Shown here in pieces: positions 59,571 through 64,000 of a stretch of 64,000 bases of DNA (positions within the stretch are counted from its first letter, which is position 1; the number at the start of each line of letters is the position of its first letter). The notes beneath the pieces were generated by a model, which searched no databases, was not told the origin of the DNA, and was given only the letters and a program-made list of their open reading frames with translations. The translations under genes were made by a program, and so were the position numbers. The stretch comes from Desulforapulum sp034007745 (lineage in GTDB: Bacteria > Desulfobacterota > Desulfobacteria > Desulfobacterales > Desulfobacteraceae). The DNA lies in NCBI GenBank assembly GCA_034007745.1, contig JAVEQI010000013.1, positions 1 through 64,000 on the forward strand, given 5' to 3'.

Positions 59571-60452
59571 ATGAGTAAAATAGGCTGGATCGGAACCGGG
59601 GTAATGGGACAATCCATGTGTATGCATCTTTTGAATGCAGGACACAAAGTTCACCTGTACAACCGAACAAGAGCAAAGGCAACCCCTTTAATTGAACAAG
59701 GGGCTGTCTGGTGTGACACACCTGCTAAGGTGGCAGAAGAAGGCGAGATTATCTTCACCATCGTTGGTTTCCCAAAGGATGTGCAATCAACCATCCTGAG
59801 TACAAACGGCATTATCGAAGGTGCAAAACCGGGAACCGTGGTGGTGGACATGACTACCTCAAGCCCCGGGCTTGCCCTGGAAATCCACAAGGCCCTCAAG
59901 GCCAGGGACATCGAAGCCCTTGACGCTCCCGTTTCAGGCGGAGACCTGGGCGCCAGGGAGGCAACCCTTGCTATCATGGTCGGCGGTGACAAATCTGTTT
60001 ATGATAAAATCCTGCCACTTTTTGAAATCATGGGAAAAAACATCGCCCTCATGGGCGGTCCAGGGGCAGGTCAACATACCAAGATGAGCAACCAGATTCT
60101 CATTGCAGGAACCATGATCGGCACTGTGGAATCCCTTGTCTATGCCTACAGGAGCGGACTTGATCTTGAGTCAGTCATCCGGGTTATAGGCAGCGGTGCT
60201 GCAGGTTCCTGGAGCATCAACAATCTTGGCCCCCGAATTGCCAGGAAGGATTTTGACCCTGGTTTTTACATCAAGCATTTTATCAAGGATATGGGCATTG
60301 CACTGGACGAGGCAAAACAGATGAACCTCGCCCTGCCCGGGCTGGCCCTCGCCAACCAGTTCTACGTGGCAGCCGCAGCCATGGGCCATGAAGAGCTTGG
60401 CACCCAGGGGCTCTACAAGGTGTTTGAAAAAATGAACGCCCTTAAATCATAG
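59571..60452 (+). CDS. NAD-dependent beta-hydroxyacid dehydrogenase (3-HIBADH family)
   Basis: A 293-residue cytosolic oxidoreductase. The nucleotide loop is GWIGTGVMGQSM, the substrate loop is DAPVSGGDLGAREATL, and the catalytic lysine lies in GPGAGQHTKMSNQI. 3-Hydroxyisobutyrate, tartronate semialdehyde or glyoxylate are possible substrates. AAAGGAAC precedes the ATG. Its 3' end overlaps the convergent iorB by 11 bp; amino-acid breakdown is a shared theme. Confidence 0.92.
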   Translation: MSKIGWIGTGVMGQSMCMHLLNAGHKVHLYNRTRAKATPLIEQGAVWCDTPAKVAEEGEIIFTIVGFPKDVQSTILSTNGIIEGAKPGTVVVDMTTSSPGLALEIHKALKARDIEALDAPVSGGDLGAREATLAIMVGGDKSVYDKILPLFEIMGKNIALMGGPGAGQHTKMSNQILIAGTMIGTVESLVYAYRSGLDLESVIRVIGSGAAGSWSINNLGPRIARKDFDPGFYIKHFIKDMGIALDEAKQMNLALPGLALANQFYVAAAAMGHEELGTQGLYKVFEKMNALKS

Positions 60453-61074
60453 CATAGCCCTGGTCAAAAGCCTTGAGGTTGAGGATGACCTTGGCCCGGG
60501 GAAACTTTGATTCAAGATTTTTTTCAAACAAGGATCTCTCAAGGGGCAGATCCCCTGTGGCGGCAAGGGCACCCGCCATGATGATATTGGCAAAGATAGG
60601 GTCCCCGATGCGGGTGGCCATACCTGTTGCGTCAAAAAACCAGGATCGTCTTGAAAGTTCCTTTATCCTCTCCTCCATTTCAGCCATGGACGGGTAATCA
60701 AGCCTTCCGGAAATTACCCCGATGGGGTGGGTGGGTCTTGTGTTGCATATAACGCAGATATCCTGGTTGCCATAGTCTTTGAGCACCCTCAAGGTTTCCA
60801 TGGGTTCCAGGGATACGACCATATGGGCTCGGTGAACGGGAATCTGGGGCGAAAGGGCTGCCTTTGAACTTATACGCACATGGCTCATCACGGATCCGCC
60901 ACGCTGGGATGCACCAAAGGTCTCACCGATGGTCACCTTGAAACCCTTTGCCGCAAGCATGTTTCCTATCATGCGTGAGGAGATGACATTCCCCTGCCCC
61001 CCAACGCCTGTGATGATGAGGTTGTAGGGGTCGTGGAGTATATTTGCCGTGGAAGATTTTACAGGTGGTGTCAT
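60442..61074 (-). CDS. iorB: Indolepyruvate:ferredoxin oxidoreductase beta subunit
   Basis: A 210-residue gamma-type domain subunit of 2-oxoacid oxidoreductases. Typical segments are ITGVGGQGNVISSRMIGN, GETFGASQRGGSVMSHVRIS and a SLEPMETLRV loop. It pairs with the alpha subunit whose gene overlaps by 4 bp. The complex oxidises aryl pyruvates from amino acids to acyl-CoA, reducing ferredoxin. Confidence 0.93.
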   Translation of the reverse strand: MTPPVKSSTANILHDPYNLIITGVGGQGNVISSRMIGNMLAAKGFKVTIGETFGASQRGGSVMSHVRISSKAALSPQIPVHRAHMVVSLEPMETLRVLKDYGNQDICVICNTRPTHPIGVISGRLDYPSMAEMEERIKELSRRSWFFDATGMATRIGDPIFANIIMAGALAATGDLPLERSLFEKNLESKFPRAKVILNLKAFDQGYAMI

Positions 61075-63047
61075 GGAGTCTCCTTTAGCATGATGGCGTT
61101 AACAGGGCAGATTGAGGCGCATACTCCGCATCCTACACAGAGTATCTCGTTGATTTCTGCACGAAGGTTTTCACCGTCCCAGATAAGGCCCGGGCAGCTG
61201 AAAATCCGGGTGCATATTCTGTTGCATCCACAGGCGTCTCCGATGCACAACTCTTTATCTACCTTTACCTCAAACGACCGTGTATGACGTTTTTGGGGAC
61301 TGAGTGCACAGGCCTGTTTCAAGATAAGTACCTTTACGCCCTCTGGATCCTTAATGCAGTCAAGCAGGTATTTCTGGGTGGTTTCAAGGTCAAAGGGATC
61401 GCAGGTCCGGGTCAAGGCTCCCATGGCCCGGCACACCTTTTCAATGTCGATGGATGGCACCTGGTTACCGATTGTATCAACAGTCAGACCGGGATGGGGC
61501 TGGAACCCGGTCATGGCCGTGCCGCTGTTGTCCAGGATCACAAGGGTAAATGCAGAATTGTTGTGGATGGCGTTGGCAAGGGGCGGCATGGCCGAATGGA
61601 AAAAAGTGGAATCACCGCACACGGCAACCACGGGCTGGTTCATGCCGAAGCGGTCCAGCTTGCCGAATCCGCTCGCAAGCCCCGATCCAGATCCCATGGA
61701 GTGGAGGGTCTTGAGGGTGGAAAAACCTCCTGGAAGCATTCCCATGGAGTAGCATCCAATGTCGCCACAGGTAAACCCCCGGCGGTTGTCAAGGGCCAGA
61801 ACCATGTTGATGGAAAAGAATGAAGCCCTGTGGGGGCATCCAGGGCAAAAGGAGATCTCCCTCGGAGGAATCGGAAGAGACTCTGTCTGCCCAACACGAT
61901 AGCCCTCATTCAATCCAGGGGGAAGATCAAGAATGGCTTCAAGGGCCCGGGTGACACGTTCGGGGTTCATTTCTCCAAACATGGGAATATGGCCGCTCTG
62001 TTTACCATAAAAGGCCATACCAGACCTTGCCTCACCTGATCCTGCCACACCCGGCCCCACCATATCTGACCCTGCAAAAAGGACCTTGACAGCCTCCTCG
62101 ATAAAGGGCTGAACCTCTTCGACAAACAACACCTTCCGGGTTGTTTTCAGCCTTTCCAGAACCGTTCTGACCGGAAGGGGCCAGGTGGTTCCGAGCTTTA
62201 AAATACCCACCCGGTTTCCCAGCTCATAGAGATTGACAACCTCCCGGCTGTAAAGATCGCAAATGGAGGTAGTTATGATGAGCAGCTCGGGCGCTTCCGG
62301 CCCCTCATAGGTATTGAAGGGCGAATCTTCAAAAATTTCGGCAGCCAGATCTAGCTTTGCAAGCTGAGAGCAGTGCTTTATTTCAACCGGCGGAGTCATG
62401 ATCGGCCCCTCCATGGGATCGAGCACCTCCCCGTCAAACCGGAAAAAGGCCCGCCTATCCGGAATGGCAAGGGTGCCAAGGGTGACGTTGCCGCTTGCAT
62501 GGGAGAGCCTTGTCACGGTTCGGACAAGCACAGGCATATTCAGACGTTCCGACAGTTCAAAGGCCCAGCAGGTCATGTCCTTTGCCTCCTGGAAATTTCC
62601 AGGTTCGAGCATGGGGATCTCCATGAGCTTTGCATACAAACGGGTCTCACCCTCGTTTATGCTTGACAATGCCCCTGGGTCATCGGCCACGATCAGCACC
62701 ATACCGGCCCTTACCCCGGACAGGGCAAGATGCATGAGAAAATCAGCCGCAACATTTACCCCGGGCTGTTTCATGACTGCAAGGGAGCGAAGCCCTGCAA
62801 AGGAAGCTGCAGCAGCAACCTCAAGGGCCACTTTTTCGTTCACCGACCACTCTGTATAGATGTCTGGACAGTTGCCCGGTTCAATGTTTGGGGAGAGCCT
62901 GGCAAGGGTTTCGATAATTTCCGATGAAGGAGTGCCGGGATAACCTGCGGCAACGCTGATACCAGCCTCAAGCGCTCCCCTTACAATGGCCTCGTTGCCC
63001 ATCATCAGATGGGTGTCGCCGGGATTACCCCGAATCAGTATTGACAT
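61071..63047 (-). CDS. iorA: Indolepyruvate:ferredoxin oxidoreductase alpha subunit
   Basis: A 658-residue TPP-dependent subunit, near the usual length. The start MSILIRGNPG has AAAGGAAC upstream and matches the family; the open frame extends 56 codons more through a repeat. Motifs are SVAAGYPGTPSSEIIET, the TPP-binding GDIGCYSMG and CGDSTFFHSAMP, and a C-terminal ferredoxin-like domain (CIGDACGCNRIC, CVGCGVCASICPVNAI) for two Fe-S clusters. It is co-transcribed with iorB and probably with the FrhB-like gene. Confidence 0.95.
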   Translation of the reverse strand: MSILIRGNPGDTHLMMGNEAIVRGALEAGISVAAGYPGTPSSEIIETLARLSPNIEPGNCPDIYTEWSVNEKVALEVAAAASFAGLRSLAVMKQPGVNVAADFLMHLALSGVRAGMVLIVADDPGALSSINEGETRLYAKLMEIPMLEPGNFQEAKDMTCWAFELSERLNMPVLVRTVTRLSHASGNVTLGTLAIPDRRAFFRFDGEVLDPMEGPIMTPPVEIKHCSQLAKLDLAAEIFEDSPFNTYEGPEAPELLIITTSICDLYSREVVNLYELGNRVGILKLGTTWPLPVRTVLERLKTTRKVLFVEEVQPFIEEAVKVLFAGSDMVGPGVAGSGEARSGMAFYGKQSGHIPMFGEMNPERVTRALEAILDLPPGLNEGYRVGQTESLPIPPREISFCPGCPHRASFFSINMVLALDNRRGFTCGDIGCYSMGMLPGGFSTLKTLHSMGSGSGLASGFGKLDRFGMNQPVVAVCGDSTFFHSAMPPLANAIHNNSAFTLVILDNSGTAMTGFQPHPGLTVDTIGNQVPSIDIEKVCRAMGALTRTCDPFDLETTQKYLLDCIKDPEGVKVLILKQACALSPQKRHTRSFEVKVDKELCIGDACGCNRICTRIFSCPGLIWDGENLRAEINEILCVGCGVCASICPVNAIMLKETP

Positions 63048-63067
63048 GACATATGTTCCTTTTATCC

Positions 63068-63150
63068 GAAACTCCCACCAAAGCGTCATTATTGGCGGAG
63101 TTTCAATATTCGTTGTGGCCATGAGCCATCTCTCGCTCCGGCCATGCCGG
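63068..63150. repeat. CGTTGTGGCC-type element, copy 3
   Basis: GAAACTCCCACCAAAGCGTC with GGCGGAGTTTC at 63092-63104 forms a stem, then TATTCGTTGTGGCC, GCCATCTCTCGCTCCGGCC and GCCGG. It fills the gap between iorA and the FrhB-like gene. Confidence 0.75.
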
Positions 63151-63999
63151 TTATCTAAAGCCCATAATGGTTTTTTGGAGTTCCGGTTTAAGGGGTTTTT
63201 GAAACTCAGGGTCAAGCATTCCCATGCTCCGCTGGGTCGAAACGGCCCTCTCCCTTTTGTTTTGTGCGGCCAGAGTCAATCCGTCCAGACTTTTCCCTGA
63301 AAGAGGGGCAGTGGTGAGCAAACCCTTTTTAACGGCGTAATCCACGAGGCGTTCCCCCTTTTCAGTTCTCACAATCAGGGTGTTCCATCCAGGATCATAC
63401 TCCAGGGCACCCACGGCAATGTCGCAGTAAAGGGAAGTCATATCCGGGCAAACGGCACATCCTGAAAGAACGAGTTTACGAAGATCCTGAAGGGGAATTT
63501 TCACCTCCCGGCGGGTCATATCCTGGCGGTTTTCAAGGGTCAAGATCGCATCTTCAGCAGGTGGCGGTGGAATATCCATGAAGGAAATGAGGTCGGAGTC
63601 GATATTCTCTGCCTTGAGATAGGCCAGAAAGTCATCTCCATCAAGGGCCCAGGTGCAAAACAGCCCGATGGCAATACCTGTGGGGTCCTTGAAATCTGTA
63701 AATTCCAGGGGGTTGGTTCGCAGGTTTGCAAGACCTGCCATCTGGCAGGGGGTGCCCACCACACCTATATTTTCATCACCCCTTAATGCAGCTTGGTTGA
63801 ACATTGCCATGGTGGGGGCGGCTATGTATTTTGATGCGGCGCACTCCAGGACATCCCCAGGCGCAGCAACTATCCTGGGATCGGGAATGATGCCATGGCT
63901 TCCTGTCAGGACCGCACTCTTAATCATCCCCATTTCAAGCGCTGCAATCACTAAGGCAGACACGCTCCCACCATTTTGGAACTCTTTTCCAGGACCGTG
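63151..63999 (-). CDS. FrhB/FdhB-like F420-binding iron-sulfur flavoprotein, 5' end cut
   Basis: The reading frame is open through the right edge of the window (HGPGKEFQNGGSVSALVIA), so the N-terminus with its ferredoxin-like part lies beyond. The visible 282 residues match the coenzyme F420 hydrogenase/dehydrogenase beta family: GVVGTPCQMAGLANL and SGCAVCPDMTSLYCDIAVG with Fe-S cysteines. Members move electrons between ferredoxin and F420 or NAD. It lies upstream of iorA and is probably in the same operon, as an electron acceptor or donor. Confidence 0.88.
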   Translation of the reverse strand, partial: HGPGKEFQNGGSVSALVIAALEMGMIKSAVLTGSHGIIPDPRIVAAPGDVLECAASKYIAAPTMAMFNQAALRGDENIGVVGTPCQMAGLANLRTNPLEFTDFKDPTGIAIGLFCTWALDGDDFLAYLKAENIDSDLISFMDIPPPPAEDAILTLENRQDMTRREVKIPLQDLRKLVLSGCAVCPDMTSLYCDIAVGALEYDPGWNTLIVRTEKGERLVDYAVKKGLLTTAPLSGKSLDGLTLAAQNKRERAVSTQRSMGMLDPEFQKPLKPELQKTIMGFR

Positions 64000-64000
64000 T

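Overview
The window looks like a strictly anaerobic, dissimilatory sulfate-reducing deltaproteobacterium of the Desulfobacterales type. This is inferred from gene content: a stand-alone Ni-dependent CO dehydrogenase (cooS), cytochrome bd oxidase with rubredoxin and rubrerythrin-like proteins, a ferredoxin:thioredoxin reductase-like protein, an indolepyruvate:ferredoxin oxidoreductase with an FrhB-like partner, two transporter families used for sulfate or dicarboxylate (SulP and SLC13/DASS), and small proteins mostly seen in sulfate reducers. The sequence is a scaffold of a draft assembly: 100 Ns (29001-29100) are flanked by two identical 127-bp copies of the same sequence, so part of one small gene is duplicated artificially. 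Both ends of the window cut genes.

Layout. 0-6 kb: HD-domain and 4Fe-4S proteins, a Crp/Fnr regulator, sfsA, a TIGR02757 protein, proC, a HEAT-like protein and a ferredoxin. 6.5-14.5 kb: cydAB with a small membrane protein and a rubredoxin, a rubrerythrin-like protein, small unknowns, a DHH phosphoesterase, a membrane protein and a TIGR01777 protein. 14.6-21.3 kb: an amino-acid ABC transporter (two permeases and a binding protein, no ATPase), a NodC/hyaluronan-synthase-like glycosyltransferase, a methyltransferase, and an exported peroxiredoxin/TlpA pair. 21.7-29 kb: cooS, a zinc-ribbon/ferritin-like pair, and a six-gene operon joining citrate synthase and isocitrate dehydrogenase to thiol-redox proteins. 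29.5-33.5 kb: a rubredoxin-FMN hydroxyacid dehydrogenase, NifU-like and NifS-like Fe-S assembly genes, and a DMT transporter. 33.7-38.8 kb: a receiver protein, two UspA proteins, a CBS-ACT protein, and a SmtB-type regulator with a Zn/Cd P-type ATPase. 39-54 kb: a signalling and anion-transport island with an NtrC-type regulator, three kinases (one degenerate), receivers, paired CBS proteins, a beta-helix protein, SLC13 and SulP permeases and a kinase-fold/BON/receiver fusion. 54-64 kb: TetR with half an MFS transporter, cfa, a flavoprotein, a eukaryotic-type HisA, a lipoprotein, a hydroxyacid dehydrogenase and iorAB with an FrhB-like gene.

Intergenic space is rich in dispersed palindromic repeats. 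At least five families are visible: TTAGC-array elements (seven copies plus remnants), a GAAACTCC/CGTTGTGGCC element (three copies), an AT-rich element ending in GCAGATTAAAT (two copies), ACGAAA-ended elements (two copies), and two unrelated long imperfect palindromes of about 200-250 bp, one of which overlaps the 3' end of sfsA. No rRNA, tRNA, CRISPR array or transposase gene was recognised.

The parts most worth follow-up are the 39-54 kb signalling island, the redox-linked citrate operon, and the repeat families.
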